Assembly: GCA_016714535.1 (NCBI GenBank)
Contig: JADKDR010000016.1
Span: 1 to 64,000 of the forward strand
Direction: 5' to 3'
DNA: 64,000 bases
From: Bacteroidota bacterium
Lineage (GTDB): Bacteria > Bacteroidota > Bacteroidia > AKYH767-A > OLB10
Every line of letters starts with the position of its first letter. The first letter of the stretch is position 1. The position numbers and the translations under genes are program-made. Below the pieces are notes generated by a model. That model worked only from the letters and a program-made list of their open reading frames with translations. It did no database searches and was not told where the DNA came from. Below are positions 19,839-27,612 of this stretch, one piece after another.

Positions 19839-20051
19839 TCAATGGCCCCCTGTTATACTAAATAAATACTTACCTTTTTTATCTGCCACACTGCTCGCAC
19901 TACCTCTTGAAACACATATTGAAGAATCAATTTTTACGCCTATTGTATCAAATATTATTATACAGCTATCACCGAACACCCAAACCGAATTTCTGTTTTG
20001 GCCACTACAAACAGAATAAATAAAAACCACAAAAACCCAAAGTGCTTTCAT
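19839..20051 (-). CDS. A1: N-terminal part with signal peptide
   Basis: The signal peptide (ALWVFVVFIYSVCSGQ) is followed by NSVWVFGDSC and the family block SRGSASSVADKKGKYLFSI. The frame then stops (TGGH). With four instead of five G on the minus strand at 19846-19850, it continues as AIEALNAQYPQAAKVYNSE straight into the main A1 part. So this and the preceding entry are one gene, 18527-20051. Confidence 0.7.
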   Translation of the reverse strand: MKALWVFVVFIYSVCSGQNRNSVWVFGDSCIIIFDTIGVKIDSSICVSRGSASSVADKKGKYLFSITGGH

Positions 20052-20068
20052 TATTATTTTAAAAAAAA

Positions 20069-20087
20069 GGGCATCAAAATGATGCCC
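20069..20087 (-). terminator. Intrinsic terminator between B1 and A1
   Basis: On the minus strand, GGGCATCA / TGATGCCC (8-bp stem, 3-base loop) is followed by eight T. Its T tract ends about 9 bases from the A1 start codon, leaving no room for a separate promoter, so it may act as an attenuator inside a B-A operon. Confidence 0.75.
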
Positions 20088-20092
20088 ATAGG

Positions 20093-20479
20093 TTACTTGG
20101 AAATAATTAATTTTGCGTTACCAATACTTAAATCTAAATTGTACAACTGTGCAATGTAAACACCATTTGGAATTGAGCTTATCACCATTTTGCGGGATAA
20201 TGTATTTTCCATTGCATAAGTTGAAGAAACTGTCCTACCATATATATCCGCAATAATTATTTTATTAAAGCTTTTATTACTCGAAACCTCAATCTCATTT
20301 TTAGCTGGGTTTGGATTTACTTTAATCGTTACTAAATTTAAATTTGTTGCTATTTCTGTCACATCAGCCTTACGCAATCCTAACAAATAATAATCTTCCA
20401 AATCTAAATGCAACATAGCACGCGCTATGTAAACCGCCTCACCGCCTTCAATTGCTTTTTTGATAAGCGATGCTTTCAA
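20093..20479 (-). CDS. B1: C-terminal fragment of a B-family protein with sorting domain
   Basis: It reads AIEGGEAVYIARAML, the conserved block before the sorting domain in B genes, then IKVNPNPAKNEIEVSSNKS ... NGVYIAQLYNLD ... KLIISK. It has no start of its own. Its upstream coding sequence is at 20448-20880 in another frame, split by one extra base in the six-T run 20456-20461: with five, QLESIAYQK runs straight into KAIEGGEA. The whole propeller and beta-helix portion of a full B gene is missing. Confidence 0.65.
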   Translation of the reverse strand: MKASLIKKAIEGGEAVYIARAMLHLDLEDYYLLGLRKADVTEIATNLNLVTIKVNPNPAKNEIEVSSNKSFNKIIIADIYGRTVSSTYAMENTLSRKMVISSIPNGVYIAQLYNLDLSIGNAKLIISK

Positions 20480-20735
20480 GTTGTGCGCGAGTCGCAGAAT
20501 CTAATTCTAATTGCTCGTTATCTATTACATGGTCGAGATAAATTTGTGAGAGTACTTTTAAATTGGTATTGATTTGATTATTCGTGCTCATCGCACTTAC
20601 TTTTATCTGAGCTGCTTGCTTATTCTTGGCAGCTATGTAATCGCGCACATCTTCAAATTTGCCTATGTTGCTTGCTTCAAGTATCGAAAGATATTCCAAA
20701 TAAGCTTGGTCGTTAGTGTCAGCCAAGTTGAGCAA
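20448..20735 (-). CDS. B1: upstream fragment of the same truncated gene
   Basis: It contains the helical block shared by B genes (YLEYLSILEASNIGKFEDVRDYIAAKNKQAAQ ... NLKVLSQIYLDHVI). The open frame continues upstream without a start codon through 20812-20833, where the hairpin is read as ATSEDACGEE, to about 20880. So B1 keeps only about 260 of ~1,650 codons. Confidence 0.6.
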   Translation of the reverse strand: MLNLADTNDQAYLEYLSILEASNIGKFEDVRDYIAAKNKQAAQIKVSAMSTNNQINTNLKVLSQIYLDHVIDNEQLELDSATRAQLESIAYQKSN

Positions 20736-20811
20736 GCAACTATCTCTATTGCCTGCACGGTAATACGCTTCATCGTCAAGGTAATCGGAAATAAACAGTA
20801 TCCTCTCCTCC

Positions 20812-20833
20812 CCGCAAGCGTCCTCGCTTGTGG
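20812..20833. repeat. Small hairpin element at the truncation edge of B1
   Basis: CAAGCG-TCCT-CGCTTG, extended by CCG/TGG, has the same layout as the 17913 element. It marks the point where similarity to other B genes ends. Confidence 0.6.
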
Positions 20834-20909
20834 CGCTATAGCGAATTGAGAATTGTATTGCATACCCGTTAATTTTTACGAAGGATAATTATTTATTTCA
20901 ATCAAAACC

Positions 20910-21267
20910 CTACTCCTCAACCTTAAGCTCAACTTTATTCTCAAGAGCCTTTTCAAACTCCTCCACATTGCAGTAACGTATAGACTTACCGTTACTAAAG
21001 AAAACAAAAACAGAAGATTGCAATTTATTTTCTCTTGCTAATTTTTTAAGCTCATTTAGTTTGGCTTCTGTTTTTACAAACACAAAATTAAAAAGCATAG
21101 GATTTAATTTTGCTCCCATTACTTCTTCCATTGTGTGGTTTGTTTTTGTGGTGAAAATATACACGGTGTGCATATTCATAATGGGCAAATTGCAGGCTTG
21201 GGCATTTGCTTTTTGTGTTGCTTGTAGCGATACAAAAAGGAGAATTAAAAGGAGGAGATTTTTTCAT
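20910..21267 (-). CDS. Small secreted protein (about 118 aa), signal peptide frameshifted
   Basis: The body (20910-21188) reads TVYIFTTKTNHTMEEVMGA ... LKKLARENKLQSSVFVFF ... VEEFEKALENKVELKVEE. Upstream, the same frame gives NLLLLILLFVSLQATQKA then NAQACNLP, a convincing signal peptide, but the ATG at 21265-21267 is out of frame: a six-T run (21259-21264) must be five for MKNLLLL. It is a small exported protein of unknown function, vaguely thioredoxin-like in size and strand pattern but lacking a CxxC motif. Confidence 0.55.
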
Positions 21268-21328
21268 ATTTTATTTCGATTTACTTTTTTTATGTTTACA
21301 TACTAAAACAGCCAAGTACTGCGCAAAT

Positions 21329-21472
21329 ACACCCCAAACCCCTTTAGGGGCTTACCTATGCTGCGTTGGGTGTTTGGTTTAATTCAATTTTTTTTTAAAA
21401 ATTACAATTTTTCTATTTACAATAATCAAAGCCGAGAATAGACAATTCCCCTAAAGGGTATTTAGGGGTGTA
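21329..21472. mobile_element. ORF-less MITE-like element with hairpin ends
   Basis: The left end is ACACCCCAAACCCC-TTTA-GGGGCTTACC. The right end, inverted, is ACACCCCTAAATACCC-TTTA-GGGGAA. The left end matches the inverted repeats of the DUF559 elements at 58089 and 62835 apart from its loop and the length of its C and G runs. The ~100-base AT-rich interior holds no gene. Confidence 0.6.
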
Positions 21473-21500
21473 TTTTGGCTTTCAAAAACAACTTCAAAAC

Positions 21501-22148
21501 TCACAACTTAATTATTTTTCTTGTAAATATATTCTTTCCATCATAAACCATTACATAATACATTCCTGAATTAAGTGTACTCATTTCAATTTCTGTTTGT
21601 TCTCTCACAATTTTTTGTTGCAAAACCTCCTTACCCATCACATCAAATATTTTCAACTCCCAGTTTTCATTGTTAAAATCAACAATGCTTATGGTAACAG
21701 AATTTAAAAACGGATTTGGTTTTACGATAAACCCTGCATTTAATCCCCCTTGTAGGGGGTTGGGGGTTTCGGGCGTGCTTACCCACTGCAACGTATCACA
21801 AGGACTCCCAACCAACCGCCCCAAACTATAATTTGGATTATTGGGCAAACCATAATAAGTGCGCTTACCACCAAGGTAAAAAGAGAAAGGTTGAAAATCG
21901 CAGAAGCTACTATCGGGATAATTGATAACACTTAAATTATCTGTAATGTAATTGTGAGTGCTATCAGGGTAAGGATAAAAGAATGTATTTGGAGGATTGT
22001 ATGCACAAGCCCAATATATTTTGCCATCGGGAGCAAGTTCTATTAAGCCTGCAACGGCACTTTCTTCTCCGGCATACAAGGTATCTCTGCTTGCAGGTAT
22101 GTTTAGCTGCTTGCAAATCGAAACGTAATAAATAATTAGTAGTATCAA
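21501..22148 (-). CDS. A2: C-terminal part of an A-family T9SS protein
   Basis: It carries LAPDGKIYWACAYNPP, FSFYLGGKRTYYGLPNNPNY and GSPCDTLQW, then a hairpin insert read as TPNPLQGGLNA and a sorting domain of a different subtype from A1/A3 (IVKPNPFLNSVTISIVDFN ... SGMYYVMVYDG ... RKIIKL). It joins the following entry: the codons AGCAGCTAACATACCTGC have one extra A at 22102-22104 (AAA for AA). Confidence 0.75.
   Translation of the reverse strand: MILLIIYYVSICKQLNIPASRDTLYAGEESAVAGLIELAPDGKIYWACAYNPPNTFFYPYPDSTHNYITDNLSVINYPDSSFCDFQPFSFYLGGKRTYYGLPNNPNYSLGRLVGSPCDTLQWVSTPETPNPLQGGLNAGFIVKPNPFLNSVTISIVDFNNENWELKIFDVMGKEVLQQKIVREQTEIEMSTLNSGMYYVMVYDGKNIFTRKIIKL
21741..21769. repeat. Hairpin insert in A2 linker (CCCCC-TACAA-GGGGG type)
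   Basis: Coding strand: CCCCCAACCCCCTACAAGGG, then GGATTA. It is read in frame as NPLQGGL and has the same sequence class as the insert in A5 at 60304. Confidence 0.85.
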
Positions 22149-23022
22149 AACTACTGTACACTTCGCTTACATATAAGTAGCGTTTGTTGGGAGAGAGTTC
22201 ACAATCCCAATACCAGGGAGCGAGGTTTACAAGTAATGCATCTTTTTCAATTGAAATTTCATTGGATAACAAACCAGAGCACCTATCAAAATCAAAAACT
22301 GATATCAACCCTTTATTAGTGCAACAAGCTATTTTTTGTCCATCATCAGAAGGTTCAATTCTATAAAAGCTTAATTGTACTGTATCGCCAATATATTGAA
22401 CATGGTCGAGCGAAATTCCTGCTGGAGTAACTGCATAATAATAAAATTTGTTATTGTAATTTTGCCAATCACGCACCATTACCCACCAATCTCTACCATT
22501 ACCATGTTTGATGGCAGCAATGCCATCATTAGCATAAAAATTTGTTCCCTGTAATTGTACGTTTTTTTGTATTACTGCACCGCGACCGCTGTCTTGACTG
22601 ATGTCTATTACGGAGTAGAAAAAACCATCAGGGCCGGTGACAGAAGCTGAGAATAAATAAAACAAACTATCATTAACAGAATTTGGAATTATCAAAAACT
22701 GTTTATACCACCCTGTACCCGCAATTGAATCACCATTGATCATTAAATTGTTTTCTTTATTCCAAATAAGCCCTGTGTAGAATGATGGTTTACCAGTTTG
22801 TGTTTCTGCATAAAATAGCAATTTGCCGGTTGTGTCGCAAATGCTTGCGCAAGTACCCCTTGTTACCAAAGATGATTTAGTGATACTGTCTGTACCATTT
22901 TTATTAAAATGTATTTTTACACTATCACCAAAGCACCAAACTGTATTTTGCCCTTGTCCATTTAAACTAATTGAAGATGCCAGCAATGCAACAACAACAA
23001 TTATTTTCAACTTTGATTGCAT
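21964..23022 (-). CDS. A2: N-terminal part of the same A-family protein
   Basis: Signal peptide (IIVVVALLASSISLNGQ), then NTVWCFGDSVKIHF, TRGTCASICDTTGKLLFY, GWYKQFLIIP, QDSGRGAVIQKNVQLQGTNF, HGNGRDWWVMVRDW, FDFDRCSGLLSNEISIE and LSPNKRYLYVSE. The family frame ends at FDLQAA (about 22105); the remaining residues are out-of-frame. The ATG overlaps the stop codon of B2 by one base (TAATG), which indicates translational coupling in a B-A operon. Reconstructed gene: 21501-23022. Confidence 0.78.
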   Translation of the reverse strand: MQSKLKIIVVVALLASSISLNGQGQNTVWCFGDSVKIHFNKNGTDSITKSSLVTRGTCASICDTTGKLLFYAETQTGKPSFYTGLIWNKENNLMINGDSIAGTGWYKQFLIIPNSVNDSLFYLFSASVTGPDGFFYSVIDISQDSGRGAVIQKNVQLQGTNFYANDGIAAIKHGNGRDWWVMVRDWQNYNNKFYYYAVTPAGISLDHVQYIGDTVQLSFYRIEPSDDGQKIACCTNKGLISVFDFDRCSGLLSNEISIEKDALLVNLAPWYWDCELSPNKRYLYVSEVYSSFDTTNYLLRFDLQAAKHTCKQRYLVCRRRKCRCRLNRTCSRWQNILGLCIQSSKYILLSLP

Positions 23023-23744
23023 TACTTAATAATTGCAATTTTAGTTTTGGCAATCTCACTTCTTCCACTATAAAGTTTAATTAAATATAAGCCGTTAGGC
23101 AGTTCGTTTAATTTTATTGTTTCCGATAATTTATAGTTTGTAATAGGAATGCTTAAAATTGCTTTACCAAGATAATTAGTTATTTCAATATTATTGTATT
23201 CCTGCGTACAGGAAAGTTGAAATTCGCCAGTTGTTGGATTAGGGTATACAGTTATAGTTAAAGGCGCAATGCTATTTTTTATAACCTTGGGTTTAACCTG
23301 TTTTAAATTACTTCCGCTTGCAAATACATCTTTCCTCAATATTGCTCTTGCAATAAAAACAGCTTCGCCACCAAGAGTTGGGTCTTGGTCTGCAAGTTCG
23401 TTAAGTGTGAACAATACTACGCTATCTGTTGGAATACTATCGCTGTGGATTAAATTATTTGCAAATAGTAAAGCCAATGACTTTAAATTTTGATAAATTA
23501 AATTGTTGGATGTTATACTGTTTGCTTTATTTATGGCAGCTTGCTTTTCATCGTTAGCCAATAGTTTTTTAATATCTTCAAACTTGCCAATACTTGCCAA
23601 TTTTATTGCATTGTACCAAGTGGCAATGTATGGATACAATGTATTAATGCTATCCCGTTTTATACTATCTCTATACATCAATTCGTAACTACCTGCATCA
23701 TCTATGTATCTATTTTGAGCAACATTTTCATCGTACTGTGCCAA
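23022..23744 (-). CDS. B2: C-terminal fragment of a B-family protein with sorting domain
   Basis: It reads LAQYDENVAQNRYIDDAGSY ... ASIGKFEDIKKLLANDEKQAAINKA ... DQDPTLGGEAVFIARAIL, the helical region preceding the sorting domain in B genes, then ITVYPNPTTGEFQLSCTQE ... NGLYLIKLYSG. The first residues connect to the next upstream fragment through frameshifts. It precedes A2 with a one-base overlap. Confidence 0.7.
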   Translation of the reverse strand: MAQYDENVAQNRYIDDAGSYELMYRDSIKRDSINTLYPYIATWYNAIKLASIGKFEDIKKLLANDEKQAAINKANSITSNNLIYQNLKSLALLFANNLIHSDSIPTDSVVLFTLNELADQDPTLGGEAVFIARAILRKDVFASGSNLKQVKPKVIKNSIAPLTITVYPNPTTGEFQLSCTQEYNNIEITNYLGKAILSIPITNYKLSETIKLNELPNGLYLIKLYSGRSEIAKTKIAIIK

Positions 23745-24123
23745 ATTGAGTGCAGCATTTTGTACTTGTTTTAATGCTGAATTGTCGGGAGTGCTTTCGG
23801 GGCAGCCGTTGCTTGATGCATTTGGAAATGGAAAACTGCATTCGAATGATTAAAGGAGCAAACATGTTGCCTTGCACATTGTCACCTTGGTGGTACCAGT
23901 CGAGGGGGAAACCTCCATTAAATCCTCCACTAATCCTTTCATTATTATTTGTAAGATAATCGCCATTCCAAGTATTGTCGCTGGCTGTGGAGTTGTCGTA
24001 GTAATTATTGCCTGTTACTATGCTTGCATTGTTAAAATTAATACCACGGTTGCTGCTTGTCATGTTGTTGCAACTTATTGTGGCGGGGTTGCAGTCGGCA
24101 ATTACGTTTATGTCGGTGCCCAT
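23728..24123 (-). CDS. B2: upstream fragment, 5'-truncated
   Basis: Only the first ~85 residues are in the family frame (TDINVIADCNPATISCNNMT ... GGFNGGFPLDWYHQG). Two missing bases, in A runs at 23852-23854 and 23832-23835, would restore NMFAPFNHSNAVF and NASSNGCPESTPDN leading into the C-terminal fragment. Similarity to B3 stops near 24150, beside a dispersed repeat, so about three quarters of the gene is gone. Confidence 0.6.
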   Translation of the reverse strand: MGTDINVIADCNPATISCNNMTSSNRGINFNNASIVTGNNYYDNSTASDNTWNGDYLTNNNERISGGFNGGFPLDWYHQGDNVQGNMFAPLIIRMQFSISKCIKQRLPRKHSRQFSIKTSTKCCTQFGTVR

Positions 24124-24169
24124 GTTTGGGTGTTGTTTAGGTGGAGTAAAACACTACAACTCAGTTTAA

Positions 24170-24222
24170 TTACATACATTGTCTGCACCATGATTTTCTT
24201 GATTAAATGATTTACCTGATTT
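24170..24222 (-). repeat. Dispersed extragenic repeat ending in CATGGTGCAGACAATG
   Basis: The minus strand reads AATCAGGTAAATCATTTAAT, CAAGAAAATCATGGTGCAG, ACAATG. It is related to 18370-18421 and lies between the A3 stop and the truncated end of B2. Confidence 0.55.
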
Positions 24223-25050
24223 TTATTCCTTAAAAAATTTAGTACTCAATTGCTCCACTTCCGTTTGTAAATGTACAACATACAAACCAGCACTCCAACC
24301 TGCACAATCAACATCTACTGTGGCGTAACCAGAATGCACCCCTAAATCCCCTTTAGGGGACTTGCCCGCTACATACTTTTGTTTGCCGGTAGCATCGTAT
24401 ACACTCACCGTTACATTCTTCCCTTTTAACCCACTTGCATTAATAAACAACTTCTCCCAAGCCGTTATGTATGTGGCGTGGAGTTTCCCCTCTCCAAGTG
24501 GAGAGGGGTTAGGGGTGAGGTTTGTCCACTGCAACGTATCACAAGGACTCCCAACCAACCGCCCCAACCCATAATTTGGATTATTAGGCAAACCATAATA
24601 AGTGCGCTTGCCACCGAGGTAAAAAGAGAAGGGTTGAAAATCGCAATTGCTACTATCGGGATAATTGATAACACTTAAATTATCTGTTATGTAATTGTGG
24701 GTGCTATCAGGGTAAGGATAAAAAAATGTACCGGGAGGATAGTAAGCACATGCCCAATAAATTTTGCCATCGGGGGCAAGTTCAATTAAACCTGCCGTTG
24801 CTCTGCGTTCGCCTGCATAAAGGGTATCTCGGCTTGCGGGTATATTTGCAGCTTGCAAATCGAACCGGAGCAAATAATTTGTGGTATCAAAATCGGTAAA
24901 TTCTTGACTCACATATAAGTAACGTTTGTTGGGTGATAGTTCGCAATCCCAGTACCAGGGTATAAGGTTAGTGTTAGGGTTTTGATACTCAATGTTAATT
25001 TCATTTGAGAGCCAACCACCACACCTATCAAAGTCAAATACACTTATCAA
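24223..25050 (-). CDS. A3: C-terminal part of an A-family T9SS protein
   Basis: FDFDRCGGWLSNEINIE, LSPNKRYLYVSQE, FDLQAANIPASRDTLY, LAPDGKIYWACAYYPP and GSPCDTLQW, then a hairpin insert (LTPNPSPLGEGK). The sorting domain (KLFINASGLKGKNVTVSVYD ... GYATVDVDCAGWSAGLYVV) has a second hairpin insert read as GKSPKGDLGV. The family frame extends upstream to about 25110. The N-terminal part is the next entry. Confidence 0.75.
   Translation of the reverse strand: MISVFDFDRCGGWLSNEINIEYQNPNTNLIPWYWDCELSPNKRYLYVSQEFTDFDTTNYLLRFDLQAANIPASRDTLYAGERRATAGLIELAPDGKIYWACAYYPPGTFFYPYPDSTHNYITDNLSVINYPDSSNCDFQPFSFYLGGKRTYYGLPNNPNYGLGRLVGSPCDTLQWTNLTPNPSPLGEGKLHATYITAWEKLFINASGLKGKNVTVSVYDATGKQKYVAGKSPKGDLGVHSGYATVDVDCAGWSAGLYVVHLQTEVEQLSTKFFKE
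24337..24366. repeat. Hairpin insert in the A3 sorting domain (CCCC-TTTA-GGGG type)
   Basis: ACCCCTAAATCCCCTTTAGG then GGACTTG. Except for the loop, it equals the outer hairpin next to the DUF559 element at 58061. It sits at the same site as the A1 28-bp palindrome. Confidence 0.8.
24485..24520. repeat. Hairpin insert in A3 linker (CCTCTCC-ACTT-GGAGAGG type)
   Basis: Coding strand: CCTCACCCCTAACC, then CCTCTCCACTTGGAGAGGGG. It is read as LTPNPSPLGEG directly after GSPCDTLQWTN. Confidence 0.85.
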
Positions 25051-25111
25051 TCCTTGATTAGCAATACATGCAATTTTTTCACCATCATCAGAGGGTTCTA
25101 TTCTATAAAAG

Positions 25112-25756
25112 CTATTTTACAGTATCACCAATATATTGCACATGGTCAAGCGCAATTCCTGTTGGAGTAACCGCATAATAATAAAATTTATTATTATATC
25201 CATTCCAATCTCTTACCATTACCCACCAATCTCTACCATTACCTTGTTTGATAGCTGTAATGCCATCATTGGCCCAAAACGTAGAGCCTTGCAATTGTAC
25301 ATTTTTTTGTATCACTGCACCACGGCCGCTGTCTTGGCTCATGTCTATTATTGAGTAAAAAAAACCACCTTTGCCAGTGACGGGAGCACTTACAATATAG
25401 TACAAGCTATCACTATAAATGTATGGTAGAATAACCATTTCTTTATACCACAAACGAGCCATTATACTATCGCCATTTTGCATTACAAAATTTTCTTTAT
25501 TGCAATTACCACCAACCTGATATTGAGCTGAAAGGCCATCGGTTGAACCCGCTGCATAAAAAAGTAAATTACCCAATGAGTCGCATATACTAACGCATGT
25601 GCCTCTACTATTGCATTTTGTTGAATCGGCAATTGCTGTTCCGTTGGTAAATGTTATTTTGGCATCATTGCCAAAACACCATACATTATTTAGTTTTTGA
25701 CCAAACAAGTTGCATAACACCAAGGTTAGTGTTATGCAAGAAATTATATTTTTCAT
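25112..25756 (-). CDS. A3: N-terminal part of the same A-family protein
   Basis: Signal peptide (IISCITLTLVLCNLFGQ), VWCFGNDAKITF, SRGTCVSICDSLGNLLFY, QDSGRGAVIQKNVQLQGSTF and QGNGRDWWVMVRDW, ending at HVQYIGDTVK. A2 continues here as DTVQLSFYRIEPSDDG. In A3 the sequence GTAAAATAGC lacks two bases relative to GTA CAA TTA AGC, producing a stop near 25112. Reconstructed gene 24223-25756, starting 12 bases after B3 ends. Confidence 0.75.
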   Translation of the reverse strand: MKNIISCITLTLVLCNLFGQKLNNVWCFGNDAKITFTNGTAIADSTKCNSRGTCVSICDSLGNLLFYAAGSTDGLSAQYQVGGNCNKENFVMQNGDSIMARLWYKEMVILPYIYSDSLYYIVSAPVTGKGGFFYSIIDMSQDSGRGAVIQKNVQLQGSTFWANDGITAIKQGNGRDWWVMVRDWNGYNNKFYYYAVTPTGIALDHVQYIGDTVK

Positions 25757-25768
25757 TGCAAAATTAGA

Positions 25769-26758
25769 TTACTTGGTTATAACCAATTTTGTGAATAAAT
25801 ATTTTTCGTTTTCGAAATGGCATTTAACTACGTATACACCAGATGTTAGATTTGATATATTAATTTCAATGCTGTTGGCATTTTCTGTTAATTGTAGTTG
25901 TTTCACCCGCATGCCTTGCATGTCTTCAATTACTATTTCTTTGATAATTGAATTGCTCGATACAGTAATTTCCTTATTGGCAGGGTTCGGTTTTATTGAA
26001 ACATCTGCCGTTTCAATAGCACTATTTACTTTGATTTCGTTTTTAACTCGATTTAAATTATTACTAAATGCAAAAATATCTTTTTTCAAAATGGCTCTTG
26101 CAATCCAAACCGCTTTACCCCCAATGGTAGGGTCTTGGTCGGCTATAGTATTTAAAACATAAACAACACTACTATCTGTTGGAATGCTATCAGTACTAAT
26201 TAAATTATTTGCGAAAAGCAATGAAAGTGTTTTTAAATTTTGATAAATAACGCTGCTTGTAATTAAAGTGTTAGCTTTATTAATTGCTGCTTGTCTATTA
26301 TTTGAGGCAAGCAATTTTTGTATTTCTTCAAACTTGCCAATATTTGCTGTACTCAAATAATTGTACCAATTATCAATATAGCCATATAAATTAGTTAGGC
26401 TGTCGCGCATGTTACTATCATTTAATAAAATAGAAAATGCACTGGCATCATCGGCATATCTATTTTGTGTAATAAACTCGTCATACTGTGCTAAATTTAA
26501 TGCTGCGTTTTGTGCAGCCTTCAACGCAGAGTTATCGGGTGATGATTCGGGGCAGCCGGTGCTTGAGGCGAATTCTTGCGGAGCAACTGCACCAGAATTA
26601 TAAAAAGGACAAAACATATTATTAGCTGCCAATGCACCTTGGTGATGCCAGTCGAGGGCGAAACCTCCATTAAATCCCCCACTAATCCTTTCATTATTAT
26701 TTAAAAGATAATCGCCATTCCAGGTATTGTCGGTAGAAGTTAATCTGTGGGATACCAA
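25769..26758 (-). CDS. B3: C-terminal part of a giant beta-helix T9SS protein
   Basis: TDNTWNGDYLLNNNERISGG, GGFALDWHHQG and STGCPESSPDNSALKAAQNA, then the helical block (LSTANIGKFEEIQKLLASNN), DQDPTIGGKAVWIARAIL, and the sorting domain (VSIKPNPANKEITVSSNS ... SGVYVVKCHF ... LVITK). The join to the next part (WYPTD, then TSTDNTWNG) lacks one base near 26745. With the four upstream parts it forms one gene of about 4.9 kb (25769-30711, possibly from 30803). Confidence 0.75.
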   Translation of the reverse strand: MVSHRLTSTDNTWNGDYLLNNNERISGGFNGGFALDWHHQGALAANNMFCPFYNSGAVAPQEFASSTGCPESSPDNSALKAAQNAALNLAQYDEFITQNRYADDASAFSILLNDSNMRDSLTNLYGYIDNWYNYLSTANIGKFEEIQKLLASNNRQAAINKANTLITSSVIYQNLKTLSLLFANNLISTDSIPTDSSVVYVLNTIADQDPTIGGKAVWIARAILKKDIFAFSNNLNRVKNEIKVNSAIETADVSIKPNPANKEITVSSNSIIKEIVIEDMQGMRVKQLQLTENANSIEINISNLTSGVYVVKCHFENEKYLFTKLVITK

Positions 26759-27612
26759 CTAAATGCAGTAATGGTTGCAGCTACAAAATTAATTCCTCTA
26801 TTACTGCTTGTCATATTGTTGCAACTAATAGTTGCGGGGTCGCAGTTGGCAATTACGTTTATGTCGGTGCCCATGTTTGTGGTGTTGTTTAGGTGGAGTA
26901 CGCAGTTTGTACTTATGTCCATATTTATGCCTTGCATTAAATCTTGTTGTGCATCATCGCTTACATCGGTACCCAATCGTTCAATAGTGTTTTCTATAAT
27001 AGAACTATTTGTACAATTTTCTATCCATACGCCAATGTTAGGCAAGTTTAGCACAGCGATATCGGCATTGGTTATTTGTGTGGTATAATGATTCCACCGC
27101 ACTTGTGCTTCAATGGCATTGCGCAGGTGTATGCCAATTGCCATATTGTTTATTTCGTTCTCTTTTACAATTGGAAAGGCATCTTGCATAATATTTTCTA
27201 CACGTATGGCTTCCAAACCGTAATCGTCAATATTATATTGTTGGTTTATATTAAATTTATTCAACACAATTTTTGGTGTGCCTTGGCTTTCGCGGCAATA
27301 AATGCCAAAGATGCAGTTGTTAAAATTATTTTCATTAAAATTTGCATTGCCTGTGCCCAATGCCAATGCATAGCCGCATGATACGGCTTCAACAGCTTGC
27401 AGGCATTTAGTAAACGTGTTTTCTTTTACAATGGGCTCACCGGTATTGTACATTATCACACCATTTTGATAATCGTTGAATGTATTTATTTCGAGGCCGG
27501 TACCACCTATTACAATTCCATTCAATTTTTGCATTACATCGCCTTCGAAATTTGTATTGGTGTAAATGGCTGTTTGCGCTTTTGGAAATTGGTCGCAGCA
27601 AAGTCCCTTCAA
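26740..27612 (-). CDS. B3: beta-helix part (second segment)
   Basis: Successive strands typical of right-handed parallel beta-helices are seen: NTGEPIVKENTFTKC, GNANFNENNFNNCIFGIYCR, FPIVKENEINNMAIGIHLR and NIGVWIENCTNSSIIENTIE. It begins out of frame; the true join to the upstream part is NNKFEG followed by LCCDQFPKAQTA, needing one base removed near 27602. Such folds are common in carbohydrate-binding or carbohydrate-cleaving surface proteins; no catalytic motif is recognisable. Confidence 0.7.
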   Translation of the reverse strand: MKGLCCDQFPKAQTAIYTNTNFEGDVMQKLNGIVIGGTGLEINTFNDYQNGVIMYNTGEPIVKENTFTKCLQAVEAVSCGYALALGTGNANFNENNFNNCIFGIYCRESQGTPKIVLNKFNINQQYNIDDYGLEAIRVENIMQDAFPIVKENEINNMAIGIHLRNAIEAQVRWNHYTTQITNADIAVLNLPNIGVWIENCTNSSIIENTIERLGTDVSDDAQQDLMQGINMDISTNCVLHLNNTTNMGTDINVIANCDPATISCNNMTSSNRGINFVAATITAFSWYPTD

